Assembly (NCBI RefSeq): GCF_014656135.1
Contig: NZ_BNBV01000028.1
Coordinates: 1-64,000 of the forward strand
Direction: 5' to 3'
From: Streptomyces thermodiastaticus
GTDB taxonomy: Bacteria > Actinomycetota > Actinomycetes > Streptomycetales > Streptomycetaceae
DNA length: 64,000 nucleotides
Positions 16,955 to 24,788 of the stretch are shown here, in pieces. Position numbers and translations under genes: made by a program. A model generated the notes under the pieces. It was given only the letters and a program-made list of their open reading frames with translations, was not told the origin of the DNA and did no database searches. Each line of letters begins with the position of its first letter. Position 1 is the stretch's first letter.

Positions 16955-18292
16955 TCACCTGGCTTCCCGGGTGGCCAGTTGGTCTGCGGACCGGGCGACG
17001 CCGAAGGCCGGCGGGACGGGCTGGCTCGCCAGGTAGAGGCGTTCGGCGGTGCGGCGGGGCAGCGGATGGTGCTCGAAGACGCCGTGGACGCGGCCGTCGG
17101 CGGCGATGGGCTGGGCGACGAAGCGGGCGACGGTCGCCAGCCGGTACGGTTCGCCGCCGTGGCTGTCCAGGACCGCGATCTCGGCGACGCGTCGGGTGCC
17201 GTCGGGGAACCTGGTCAGCTGGACGATGACGTCGACGGCGCTGTTGATCTGGTCGTGCAGCGCGACGAACGGCACCTCGACGTCGGACATGGAGGCCAGG
17301 GTCTGCAGCCGGGTCAGCGCGTCCTCGGCGCTGTTGGCGTGGACGGTGGCGAGCGAGCCGTCGTGGCCGGTCGACATGGCCTGCAGCATGTCCAGGGACT
17401 CGCCGCCGCGGACCTCGCCGACGACGATCCGGTCCGGGCGCATCCGCAGGGAGTTGCGCACCAGGTCGCGGATGGTGATCCGGCCGCGGCCCTCCACGTT
17501 GGGCGGGCGGGACTCCAGGCGGACCACGTGCCGCTGCTGCAGCTGGAGTTCGGCGGAGTCCTCGATGGTGATGATGCGCTCGTCCTCCGGGATCAGCCCG
17601 GACAGGGCGTTGAGCAGGGTGGTCTTCCCGGTGCCGGTGGCGCCGGAGACGATGATGTTGAACTTCGCCTGCACCAGCGCGGCCAGCAGGAACACCATGT
17701 GCTCGTCCAGCGAGCCGAAGGAGATCAGTTCCTGCAGGGTGAAGGAGCGCGGGAAGCGGCGGATGGTGAGGGTGGGGCCGGTCAGCGACAGCGGCGGGAT
17801 GATCACGTTGACGCGTTCGCCGGACGGCAGCCGGGCGTCGACCATCGGATTGGACTCGTCCACGCGGCGGTTGACCGTGGAGACGATCCGCTCGATGGTC
17901 TGCATCAGCTGGTCCGCGGAGGCGAACCGGATCGGCAGCTGTTCCAGCCGGCCACCGCGCTCGACGAAGATCGCGTCGGGGCCGTTGACCATGATCTCGG
18001 TGATGGAGGAGTCCTCCAGCAGCGGTTCGAGGATGCCGAGACCGAGGGCCTCGTCGACCACCCGGCGGATCAGCTGGGCGCGCTCCACCGTCGACAGCAC
18101 CGGGCCCTCGCGGCTGATGATGTGCCCGAGGACGCGTTCCAGGCGCGTGCGGCGCTCGGCCGGGGCGAGCGCGCTCATCTCCGCGAGGTCGATCTCCTCC
18201 AGGAGCTTGGCCCGGTAGGAGGCCACCAGGTGGCCGTCCTCGCCGCGGCCGGTGCGCTCCTCGGGGGAGCTGATGCGTGCGCGCAGGCTCAT
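16955..18292 (-). CDS. tadA: TadA (CpaF) pilus assembly ATPase
   Basis: A 445-residue cytoplasmic hexameric secretion ATPase that drives pilin assembly. Visible motifs are the N-terminal domain LGILEPLLEDSSITEIMVNG, Walker A SGATGTGKTTLLNALSGL, the Asp box ERIITIEDSAELQL, Walker B RPDRIVVGEVRGGE, and the His box TGHDGSLATVHANSAEDALT. Length is typical for CpaF/TadA of actinomycetes. ATG 18292 starts MSLRARISSPEER; the frame upstream runs into the TadE gene and is not used. It lies 17 bases after the TadE gene. Confidence 0.95.
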   Translation of the reverse strand: MSLRARISSPEERTGRGEDGHLVASYRAKLLEEIDLAEMSALAPAERRTRLERVLGHIISREGPVLSTVERAQLIRRVVDEALGLGILEPLLEDSSITEIMVNGPDAIFVERGGRLEQLPIRFASADQLMQTIERIVSTVNRRVDESNPMVDARLPSGERVNVIIPPLSLTGPTLTIRRFPRSFTLQELISFGSLDEHMVFLLAALVQAKFNIIVSGATGTGKTTLLNALSGLIPEDERIITIEDSAELQLQQRHVVRLESRPPNVEGRGRITIRDLVRNSLRMRPDRIVVGEVRGGESLDMLQAMSTGHDGSLATVHANSAEDALTRLQTLASMSDVEVPFVALHDQINSAVDVIVQLTRFPDGTRRVAEIAVLDSHGGEPYRLATVARFVAQPIAADGRVHGVFEHHPLPRRTAERLYLASQPVPPAFGVARSADQLATREAR

Positions 18293-18309
18293 CGGTGGCG
18301 TCCCCCCTT

Positions 18310-18684
18310 TCAGTGGTCGAGTGGCATGGTGGCGGTCTTGCGGACCTGGCCGAGGTTCCAGCCGGGCACGATCGAGGGGATGGGGACGGCCGCGGTCACG
18401 GTGACCTCGCTGCCGCCGTACGCGGCCGGGCAACTGGTGCCGCCCGCCAGCCCGTTGCTGACCGCCCGGGCGCAGGCCTGCCCGGCGTCCTGGCCGAGAG
18501 ACGCCGCACGCGCCCCGGCCCGGGCCGCGGTGCCCGCCTGCTGGGCGGCGTAGGCGACCAGACCGATCTGGACGACGGCGACGGCGACCAGCATCAGCAC
18601 CGGGATGAACCCCAGGTACTCGATGGCGACCTGGCCGCGGTCGCGGTGGCGGCGGCGTGACGTCGTCGTGCGGGCGTGAGGCAT
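18310..18684 (-). CDS. TadE-family pseudopilin
   Basis: A 124-residue protein with a basic N terminus (TTSRRRHRDRGQ), then VAIEYLGFIPVLMLVAVAVV and a C-terminal extracellular part with two Cys (GQACARAV, GTSCPAAYGG). The RGQVAIEYLGF pattern is the TadE signature, with the conserved Glu after the cleavage/anchor site. It begins immediately (1 base) after the stop of the larger TadE-like gene and precedes tadA by 17 bases. Probably a minor pilin that primes assembly. Confidence 0.85.
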   Translation of the reverse strand: MPHARTTTSRRRHRDRGQVAIEYLGFIPVLMLVAVAVVQIGLVAYAAQQAGTAARAGARAASLGQDAGQACARAVSNGLAGGTSCPAAYGGSEVTVTAAVPIPSIVPGWNLGQVRKTATMPLDH

Positions 18685-18685
18685 G

Positions 18686-19321
18686 TCAGTCCGCCTTCCC
18701 CTCCTCCACGGCGCCCGCGTGGGCCTTCACCGGGACCGGGAAGCCGATCAGCCCGGGAAGGAGCACGGGGACCTTCAGCTCGACGCGGGCCGTGACGTAC
18801 CCGGATCCCCGGCCGCCGCAGCTGATCGTGGCGCCGTCCTGCCACGCGCCCGGCAGGTCTTCGCGTCCGGCCTGCTCGCATGCCCCCTGGCCCCCCTCCG
18901 CGATCGCCCCGGCCCGCACCGCCTCGTCGGCAGCATTCCCCGCGAGGGTGTACGTGTATCCCAGCAGCACGCACTGCCACAGCAGCACCAGCGTGACGAG
19001 GATGACGGGCGCCATGCCCAGGAACTCGACGGCGACCTGACCGCGGTCGCCGCGCGGGCCCAGGCCGGGATGCGGCCCTCGCCGGCTGCCGGTGCGAGGT
19101 CGGCCGTCGGCGGCCGGTCGGCTGCCGGTGCCCGGGCGGCCGGGGGTGCGCGGTAGACCGTCGGTGCCCGGGCGGCCGGGGGTGCATGGATGAGTGCCGG
19201 TGCCCGGGCGGCCGGGGGTACGTGAGTGACCGTCGGTGCCCGGGCGGCCGGCGGTGTACAGCCGGCCCTCGGTGCGTAACCGGCGCCGTGCGGGGATCGC
19301 CCGCATCGCCCGCATCCTCAT
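18686..19321 (-). CDS. TadE-like protein with repeat-expanded N terminus
   Basis: A 211-residue protein. Its C-terminal about 120 residues are a normal TadE-like module (GDRGQVAVEFLGMAPVILVT with one membrane helix, then an extracellular part with EGGQGACEQAGRED and ATISCGGRG). Before this lies an unusual cytoplasmic stretch of about 85 basic, Pro/Gly/Arg-rich residues made of 12-residue repeats of the form GRPGTxxxxxTP, encoded by a 36-bp tandem repeat at 19128-19271. ATG 19321 overlaps the tadZ stop (ATGA), which fixes the start and shows that the repeat region is translated. The related TadE gene downstream lacks the extension. The extension probably varies in copy number between strains. 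Confidence 0.75.
   Translation of the reverse strand: MRMRAMRAIPARRRLRTEGRLYTAGRPGTDGHSRTPGRPGTGTHPCTPGRPGTDGLPRTPGRPGTGSRPAADGRPRTGSRRGPHPGLGPRGDRGQVAVEFLGMAPVILVTLVLLWQCVLLGYTYTLAGNAADEAVRAGAIAEGGQGACEQAGREDLPGAWQDGATISCGGRGSGYVTARVELKVPVLLPGLIGFPVPVKAHAGAVEEGKAD
19128..19271 (-). repeat. 36-bp in-frame tandem repeat (4 copies) in the TadE-like gene
   Basis: Four copies start at 19128, 19164, 19200 and 19236. Each opens on the plus strand with GTGCCCGGGCGGCCGG, with four more shared bases in most copies, followed by about 16 less conserved bases. A degenerate fifth unit precedes at 19092-19127. The 36-bp period is a multiple of three, so the frame is preserved; each unit encodes 12 residues containing GRPGT. 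Confidence 0.9.
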
Positions 19322-20580
19322 CCCCCCGTCCTGCCCCGCCGGCGGAAGCTCACCGCGCCCCGGTCGCCGCGCAGCCGGCCCCCGCCTGCGCGGGCGGGCT
19401 CCCCCTCGGGCGCCTTGACCAGGCGCAGTTCGCCGGCCAGGGACCACAGGGCCTGTTTGACGGTGCTGCGGTTGTCCAGGTCGTGGATGCGGCCGGAGTC
19501 GACGGCGCCCTGCAGTTCCTTGTAGGCGGCCGGGATCGCGGTGGCCGCCACCGCCGTACCGGTGATCTTCTGCACCAGGGACGGCTGGATCTCCGCACTG
19601 CGGGTGAGCCGGTTGACCACGACCGTGGTCTCCTGCGCCTTGCGGATCCGCAGCCGCTCCCACATCCGCACGGTCCGCTTGGCGGCGCGGACCGCGACGA
19701 CGTCCGGGGTGGTCAGCAGCAGCGCCGTGTCCGCCATCTCCACGGCGGCGGCGCCGGCCGCGCTGAGCTGGGCGCCGCAGTCGAGGACCACCACGTCGTA
19801 GCGGGAGCGCAGGGCGCCGACGATGTGGCGGGCGGCCCGGTCGGTGACCTCCTCGCCCCGCTCGCCCTCCCCGGGCGCGAGCAGCAGCGTGATGCCGGTG
19901 TCGTGGCGGAAGACGGCGTCGGCCAGGACACGCGGGGAGATGTCGGTGATGGCGGCCAGGTCCGCCACCGAACGGCGGAACTGCACGTCCAGAAAGGAGG
20001 CGACGTCACCGGACTGCAGGTCCATGTCGACCAGGGCGGCCGCGTGCCCGGAAGCCTGCGCGGCGAGGGCGAGCTGGACGGCGGCGAGGGTGGCGCCCAC
20101 GCCGCCCTTGGCGCCGCTGACCGTGACCACCCGGCCGCCGGCCCCGCCGGACGCGTCGCCGCCGTGCCCGAGGTGACGGCGGACGCCCGTCGACCACTGG
20201 GCCACCGCCTGCACCCGGCTGGCCAGTTCCTCGAAGCTGAGCGGAAGCGCGACCAGGCCGCGCGCGCCGGAGTCCATGGCGGCCGAGAACAGTCCGGGGC
20301 CCGCGTCGGAGGTGACGAGGATGACGCCGACCGCCGGGAAGCGCAGCGCCACCTCGCGGATCAGCTCCAGGGCCGGTACCGGGCCGATCCGTTCGTGCAC
20401 CACCACGACCTCGGGCAGCTCGTCGACGGACTCGGCGGCCAGGTGGGCGAGGGTGTCGACGAGCTGGGTGGAGTCGGTGACCGGCGGGAGGGGCTCGGCG
20501 TCGGGGAGCTGGCTGAGCAGGGTGGTGAGGGACCGGGCCGCGTCCGCGTCGCCGACGGCCGGGAGGATCCTGGTGGGCAT
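19318..20580 (-). CDS. tadZ: TadZ/CpaE-like pilus localisation ATPase
   Basis: A 420-residue protein with an atypical receiver-like N-terminal domain (about 1-130, PEVVVVHERIGPVPALELIR) and a MinD/ParA-type ATPase domain from about 145. The P-loop reads VSGAKGGVGATLAA: the deviant signature Lys is present but the usual GKT lysine is Ala, as in many TadZ/CpaE proteins (GGVGTT type). Further motifs are LVDMDLQSGDVASFLDV and DVVVLDCGAQLSAAGA. TadZ directs the pilus machine to its site in the cell. ATG 20580 has GAGAGG 9 bases upstream. The stop overlaps the start of the TadE-like gene, and it follows cpaB by 13 bases. Confidence 0.88.
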   Translation of the reverse strand: MPTRILPAVGDADAARSLTTLLSQLPDAEPLPPVTDSTQLVDTLAHLAAESVDELPEVVVVHERIGPVPALELIREVALRFPAVGVILVTSDAGPGLFSAAMDSGARGLVALPLSFEELASRVQAVAQWSTGVRRHLGHGGDASGGAGGRVVTVSGAKGGVGATLAAVQLALAAQASGHAAALVDMDLQSGDVASFLDVQFRRSVADLAAITDISPRVLADAVFRHDTGITLLLAPGEGERGEEVTDRAARHIVGALRSRYDVVVLDCGAQLSAAGAAAVEMADTALLLTTPDVVAVRAAKRTVRMWERLRIRKAQETTVVVNRLTRSAEIQPSLVQKITGTAVAATAIPAAYKELQGAVDSGRIHDLDNRSTVKQALWSLAGELRLVKAPEGEPARAGGGRLRGDRGAVSFRRRGRTGG

Positions 20581-20593
20581 GCGTGCGGGCCTC

Positions 20594-21298
20594 TCACTTG
20601 TCCTTGGCAAGGGTGTAGGTCCGGTCCTGGGCCGGGACGTCGGTGTCGCCGCCGGGTGCCACCAGGGCGAGCCGGACCCGCTGGGCGAAGGACTCGGCGT
20701 AGGTGATGCGCTGGGCGTCGATGGTGGACAGCGCGAAGGTGATGGGCACGGCCTCGGAGGGCTGACCGCGATGGTCGGCGTCGGGGTCCAGAGCGGTGAT
20801 CTTGCCGACGTCGATCACCCGGGCATTGGTGACGATGATCTTGGACTGGTCGGGGTCGCCCTCGCGCTGCCCGGCGAAGGTGGCGTACACATTGACCGTG
20901 GAGCCGGGCGTGATCTTGCCGGCCACACCCGTGGCCGCGTCGATCATGATGGCGACCTCCTGCTGTCCCGGCTGCAGGGCGGGCCGCGCGACGATCATGT
21001 CGCTCTGCAGGAGCGAACCCCGGCGCAGTGTGGTGACCGCGATCTTGCCCCGGATTCCGGAGAGGTCGGTGACGGCGGTCGGCGACAGCCACCGCTTGGG
21101 GATCGAGACCTTCTCGAACTGGCCGGCGTTCAATGTCGTGTAGGGCGCCACGTCGGACTTCAGCCGGTAGGCGGTGACCTCGGGCCCGACCTCGGACTTG
21201 ACGTCGCTGATGACGGTGAGCACGCCCGCGAAGGCGCCCAGGGCGCAGACGACGGACAACAGCAGGAGTATCACGCCGCGGCGCTGACGGGAGTTCAT
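20594..21298 (-). CDS. cpaB: CpaB/RcpC-like pilus protein with SAF domain
   Basis: A 234-residue membrane-anchored protein: N-terminal helix (RGVILLLLSVVCALGAFAGV), then a SAF domain (VTAYRLKSDVAPYTTLNAGQ ... VTTLRRGSLLQSDMIV) and an RcpC-like domain (GQQEVAIMIDAATGVAGKIT, PGSTVNVYATFAGQ). CpaB proteins act outside the membrane in Flp pilus assembly; the SAF domain is thought to bind glycan. The stop is 13 bases before tadZ. ATG 21298 starts MNSRQRRGV, a positive-inside anchor. Confidence 0.88.
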   Translation of the reverse strand: MNSRQRRGVILLLLSVVCALGAFAGVLTVISDVKSEVGPEVTAYRLKSDVAPYTTLNAGQFEKVSIPKRWLSPTAVTDLSGIRGKIAVTTLRRGSLLQSDMIVARPALQPGQQEVAIMIDAATGVAGKITPGSTVNVYATFAGQREGDPDQSKIIVTNARVIDVGKITALDPDADHRGQPSEAVPITFALSTIDAQRITYAESFAQRVRLALVAPGGDTDVPAQDRTYTLAKDK

Positions 21299-21413
21299 GA
21301 ACCGTACTACCTCGTTCGGGGAAGCGGTCGGGCGAAGTCTCGTTCCGGGAAGCGGTCGGAAGCGGTCGGGCGAACGCCGGTCGGCGGACCGGCTCGGCGG
21401 GAGGGGCGGCCGG

Positions 21414-22505
21414 CTATCCGGTCGTCGGGGGACTCTCCAGGGCGGGCGCCTGGCCGCCGTGGACGGCGCGGTCACCGGAGGCGTCGTACCCGGGGCCGTA
21501 GGCATACCCGCCGTACCCGGAGCCGTTGCCGCCGTACCCGGAACCATTGCCCCCGTACCCGGAACCGTTGCCGCCGTACCCGGAACCATTGCCCCCGTAC
21601 CCGGAGCCGTTGCCCCCGTACCCGTCGTGGGCGGGGGCGCCGGAGGCGGACGAGCCCGGGGCGGCGGCCGCGCGGGCCGGGGCATCGCCGGCGGGCAGGG
21701 TGGCGGAGCAGAAGACGCAGCGGTCGCCGATGACATCGATGCCACACCAGTGGCACACGCCCTGCCGCACCGAGGCCACCAGCTGGTAGAGCACCGACAG
21801 GTCGGGCAGATAGGCGCAGAACTCGACCAGCTTCCCGGTCCCCCACCAGCGGGCCGACTCGGCCGGCAGCGCGGACTCGTGCAGCCCGAGGACCCGCCAG
21901 GCCGGGGCGAGGGTCGTGCCCGCCCAGTCGGACTGGAGCCGTCCCCGCGCCACCACCATCCAGGTGCCGAAGTCCGGCCCGCGCAGCACCGCGCCGGGCC
22001 CGACCCGCACGAGCTGCGGCTCGGGGTGGGCGACGACGGCGAACTGGGTGCCCGGCACCCAGGACCGGGCGTGCGCCCGCAGCCCGACGGGGACGCGGTC
22101 CAAGTGGGCGACGGAGGGCAGGACGGCCCCGCAGTGGACGTAGTGGGTGAGCAGCCGGCCCGCCGAGGCGAGCACGCCGGGCCCCAGACCGCAGGAGGCG
22201 AGCTGCCGTAACTGCCGGGCCAGGACGGCGACACCGAGCGGCGGAAGCTGAGGGCTGAACAGGGCGATGCGGTCGCTCTCCAGCAGGGAGCGGACGGTGT
22301 GCAGCCGGCGTTCCACCGCGCCGGCCACGCCCGGGGAGGTCACGACGATCACATGCCCGTACCGGTCGAGCAGGCCCTGCATGCCGTCCAGCACCTGCTC
22401 CAGCGGCTGCCGGTCGACGTCCTGCAGCACAGCGGCGGGCACGGTTCGCTCGTCCTGCGCGGGCAGCGCCATGTCGGCGCTGGTGACAGCGATGACAGTG
22501 GACAC
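21414..22505 (-). CDS. Tad-locus protein with zinc ribbon and Gly-rich repeat tail
   Basis: A 363-residue protein of unknown function, first gene of the leftward Tad cluster. The N-terminal about 250 residues form a soluble domain (LDRYGHVIVVTSPGVAGAVE, LLESDRIALFSPQLPPLGVA, GTQFAVVAHPEPQLVRVGPG). Near residue 260 is a CxxC...CxxC zinc ribbon (CHWCGIDVIGDRCVFC). The tail is five tandem GYGGNGS units plus a Tyr/Gly-rich end encoded by a 21-bp repeat. There is no signal peptide. GTG 22505 has GGGGGGAG 5-6 bases upstream and is preferred to ATG 22574. It may be a cytoplasmic regulator or assembly factor for the pilus; I do not recognise a named family. Confidence 0.65.
   Translation of the reverse strand: MSTVIAVTSADMALPAQDERTVPAAVLQDVDRQPLEQVLDGMQGLLDRYGHVIVVTSPGVAGAVERRLHTVRSLLESDRIALFSPQLPPLGVAVLARQLRQLASCGLGPGVLASAGRLLTHYVHCGAVLPSVAHLDRVPVGLRAHARSWVPGTQFAVVAHPEPQLVRVGPGAVLRGPDFGTWMVVARGRLQSDWAGTTLAPAWRVLGLHESALPAESARWWGTGKLVEFCAYLPDLSVLYQLVASVRQGVCHWCGIDVIGDRCVFCSATLPAGDAPARAAAAPGSSASGAPAHDGYGGNGSGYGGNGSGYGGNGSGYGGNGSGYGGNGSGYGGYAYGPGYDASGDRAVHGGQAPALESPPTTG
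21511..21615 (-). repeat. 21-bp tandem repeat (5 copies) encoding GYGGNGS
   Basis: Five contiguous 21-bp units start at 21511, 21532, 21553, 21574 and 21595. On the plus strand each begins CCGTACCCGGA(G/A)CC and they differ only at silent positions, so the protein repeat is perfect while the DNA has drifted. In frame with the zinc-ribbon gene. Confidence 0.92.
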
Positions 22506-22806
22506 GCGCGCTCCCCCCGGTCGGACGCCGTCCCGGCGCGCCGACAGTCCTGCGGCGTACCGAGCCGACTTCACTGCGTGACTCCCTCAGCACTGTATCC
22601 ACGCCGTTGTGACGGGAGAACAGTGATTCAGCAGCCGGATGACATCTGATGGTGCTCAAGTCACGGCAAATCAGGGCAGGTCGATCAAGCGCGGCAGACC
22701 CGAAAGCGTGAGTGACAGACCGCGCGTTGACCGCGCAGTCCCCGGCGCAAACCGGGCCACTGCGGCCCAACGACCCCTGGGTTCCGAGAACTTCACCGCG
22801 ACCCCA

Positions 22807-22835
22807 TTGACAACTCAATTGGTCTGGACCAACTT
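22807..22835 (+). promoter_or_regulatory. Chitinase promoter with DasR-responsive element (dre)
   Basis: A TTGACA hexamer at 22807-22812 is followed by the palindrome TTGGTCTGGACCAA at 22819-22832, which sits in the spacer and reaches the expected -10 region. The core TGGTCTGGACCA differs by one base from the dre consensus TGGTCTAGACCA bound by the GntR-type regulator DasR, and from the classical operator of Streptomyces chitinase promoters. Repression by DasR with release by glucosamine-6-phosphate is expected. The rest of 22506-22998 shows only a pyrimidine-rich leader. Confidence 0.8.
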
Positions 22836-22998
22836 GGGGGGCAACGCGGTGGCCACCGTGCTCCAAGCACCCCCCACAACCCCAACCACACCCTGCCCTT
22901 TTCACTCCCCCCTGTCCTCTACACCCCTCCCCCACTCTTTCCTCCTCCCAACCCCACAAATCCTTCCCCCCCAACTCCTTCCCCCCACGGAGGCACCA

Positions 22999-24042
22999 GT
23001 GACCTTGGCACCGAGTACGCTCCGGCGCCGCCGCGCATGGGCCGTGGCCGGCGTGGCCGCCCTCGCCCTCTCCTTCGCCGGCACCGGCCAGGCCTCGGCA
23101 GCGGGCACCGCCACGTCCGCCGAGCCGGCCGCGGTGACGGCGAGCAGCGCCGCGGACCTGCCCAAGCACGCGGTGACGGGCTACTGGCAGAACTTCAACA
23201 ACGGCGCCACGGTGCAGAAGCTGTCGGACGTGCCATCCGACTACGACATCATCGCGGTGGCCTTCGCCGACGCCACGACGACGCCCGGCGCGGTCACCTT
23301 CAACCTGGACTCCGCCGGCCTGGGCGGCTACACCGTCGACCAGTTCAAGGCCGACATCAAGGCCAAGCAGGAGGCCGGCAAGAAGGTCATCATCTCGGTC
23401 GGCGGCCAGAACGGCACGATCTCGGTGAACGACGACGCGTCGGCGGAAGCCTTCGCCAGCTCGGTGTACGGCCTGATGCAGGAGTACGGCTTCGACGGCG
23501 TCGACATCGACCTCGAGAACGGCATCAACGCCACCTACATGACCAAGGCGCTGCGCTCCCTGTCGGACAAGGCCGGCTCCTCCCTGGTCATCACGATGGC
23601 CCCGCAGACCATCGACATGCAGACACCCTCGGCCGGCTACTTCCAGACCGCGCTGAACATCAAGGACATCCTCACGGTCGTCAACACCCAGTACTACAAC
23701 TCCGGCACGATGCTGGGCTGCGACGGCAAGGTCTATGCCCAGGGCTCGGTCGACTTCCTGACGGCCCTGGCCTGCATCCAGCTGGAGAACGGCCTCGCCC
23801 CGTCCCAGGTGGGCCTCGGCGTTCCCGCCTCTTCCAGCGCAGCGGGCAGCGGCTACGTCTCCCCGTCGGTCGTGAACAACGCCCTCGACTGCCTCACCCA
23901 GGGCACGAACTGCGGCAGCTTCAAGCCCTCGAAGACCTACCCCGACCTGCGCGGCGCGATGACCTGGTCCACCAACTGGGACGCCTCCGCAGGCAACGCC
24001 TGGGTGAACGAGGTCGGCCCCCACGTGCACGCCCTGCCGTGA
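22999..24042 (+). CDS. Secreted chitinase, glycoside hydrolase family 18
   Basis: A 347-residue extracellular chitinase that cleaves beta-1,4 bonds of chitin. A signal peptide (RRRRAWAVAGVAALALSFAG, cleavage near ASA-AG) leads to the GH18 barrel, from about residue 55 (AVTGYWQNFNNG). The catalytic DxxDxDxE motif is FDGVDIDLENG, with Asp166, Asp169, Asp171 and the acid Glu173. The substrate-binding MAPQ (about 201) and the C-terminal RGAMTWSTNWD are also present. There is no carbohydrate-binding module, so it is a single-domain enzyme. GTG 22999 is preceded by GGAGG at 22989-22993. A DasR-type operator lies about 170 bases upstream, so induction by chitin breakdown products is expected. A strong hairpin terminator follows. 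Confidence 0.95.
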   Translation: MTLAPSTLRRRRAWAVAGVAALALSFAGTGQASAAGTATSAEPAAVTASSAADLPKHAVTGYWQNFNNGATVQKLSDVPSDYDIIAVAFADATTTPGAVTFNLDSAGLGGYTVDQFKADIKAKQEAGKKVIISVGGQNGTISVNDDASAEAFASSVYGLMQEYGFDGVDIDLENGINATYMTKALRSLSDKAGSSLVITMAPQTIDMQTPSAGYFQTALNIKDILTVVNTQYYNSGTMLGCDGKVYAQGSVDFLTALACIQLENGLAPSQVGLGVPASSSAAGSGYVSPSVVNNALDCLTQGTNCGSFKPSKTYPDLRGAMTWSTNWDASAGNAWVNEVGPHVHALP

Positions 24043-24095
24043 CGGGACGGTCGTGAGAGCGTGACCTGAACCGTGGACCGCTGAACACGGCAACG

Positions 24096-24128
24096 GGCCC
24101 CGGAGCCAGGAGGAACGGCTCCGGGGCC
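24096..24128 (+). terminator. Terminator after the chitinase gene
   Basis: Perfect 12-bp stem GGCCCCGGAGCC (24096-24107) and GGCTCCGGGGCC (24117-24128) with a 9-base loop, 54 bases after the chitinase stop, followed by GCTTCTT. The homology of the RHS remnant begins at its right edge. Confidence 0.8.
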
Positions 24129-24787
24129 GCTTCTTCGCCATCGTCACCGACCTGGTCGGCACACCTACCGAGTTGGTGGACGAACACGGCCACCTCGCAT
24201 GGCGTGCCCGATCCACCCTGTGGGGGACAACGGCATGGGCAGCGAACAGCAGCGCGTACACACCGCTACGCTTCCCGGGCCAGTACTACGACCCGGAGAC
24301 GGGGCTCCATTACAACTTCTTCCGCCACTACGACCCTGAGACAGCACGGTACGCAACACAGGACCCTCTCGGGCTCTTCCCAGCACCGCATCCTTCTGCA
24401 TACGTTCAAAACCCTCACCGCTGGGTTGAACCGCTGGGTTTGGCGCCTGGCTATGGACAGACGCAGCACTTCGCCAGCTACAGCGCAGCGCGTGCTGACG
24501 CGCGAGAGAAGGCTGGACTAGGTGACGATGCTGTACCGTTCGTCCAGGAGATCGGCCCGCAAAAAGGTCGCGTAACCGGGATGCAAAGCCCCGATGGCCT
24601 GCGCGGCTGGCGAGTCGACTTTGATCCAGGAAACCCGGAAAAAGGTTTCCATGTCAACTGGTGGGCCAGAAAAGGACCTAAGCGAAGCGACGGATGGCAA
24701 TACGGCGCAAATATAATAAAATTCAGCAACCCTAAGGACGCCGAACAGGCGTACTATGAGGTTTTGGCTCACCTTCCGTATACATAG
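24128..24787 (+). pseudogene. RHS-protein C-terminal tip with toxin domain (5'-truncated)
   Basis: The frame reads RFFAIVTDLVGTPTELVDE, then HGHLAWRARSTLWG and the RHS core end RFPGQYYDPETGLHYNFFRH plus YDPETARYATQDPLGL, the hallmark motif after which RHS proteins switch to a variable toxin tip. Only the last about 70 residues of the core remain; a full RHS protein exceeds 1,000 residues and the missing part is not in the window. The tip (about 130 residues) includes QTQHFASYSAARADAREKAG, GWRVDFDPGNPEKGFHVNWW and GANIIKFSNPKDAEQAYYEV; I cannot assign it to a toxin family. GTG 24173 could start a 204-residue product. AT content rises in this tip, as expected of exchanged toxin modules. An immunity candidate follows by 1 base. 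Confidence 0.7.
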
Positions 24788-24788
24788 A

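Noticed and set aside
14812..17229. 805-codon plus-strand frame opposite the Tad genes
   Set aside because: Composition (Gly, Gln, Asp, Arg) is that of a shadow frame of high-GC genes; no domain is recognisable and the minus-strand genes have clear motifs.
19128..19271. 36-bp direct repeats as a possible CRISPR array
   Set aside because: Units are contiguous without unique spacers of normal size, the period is in frame with a TadE-like gene, and no cas genes are nearby.
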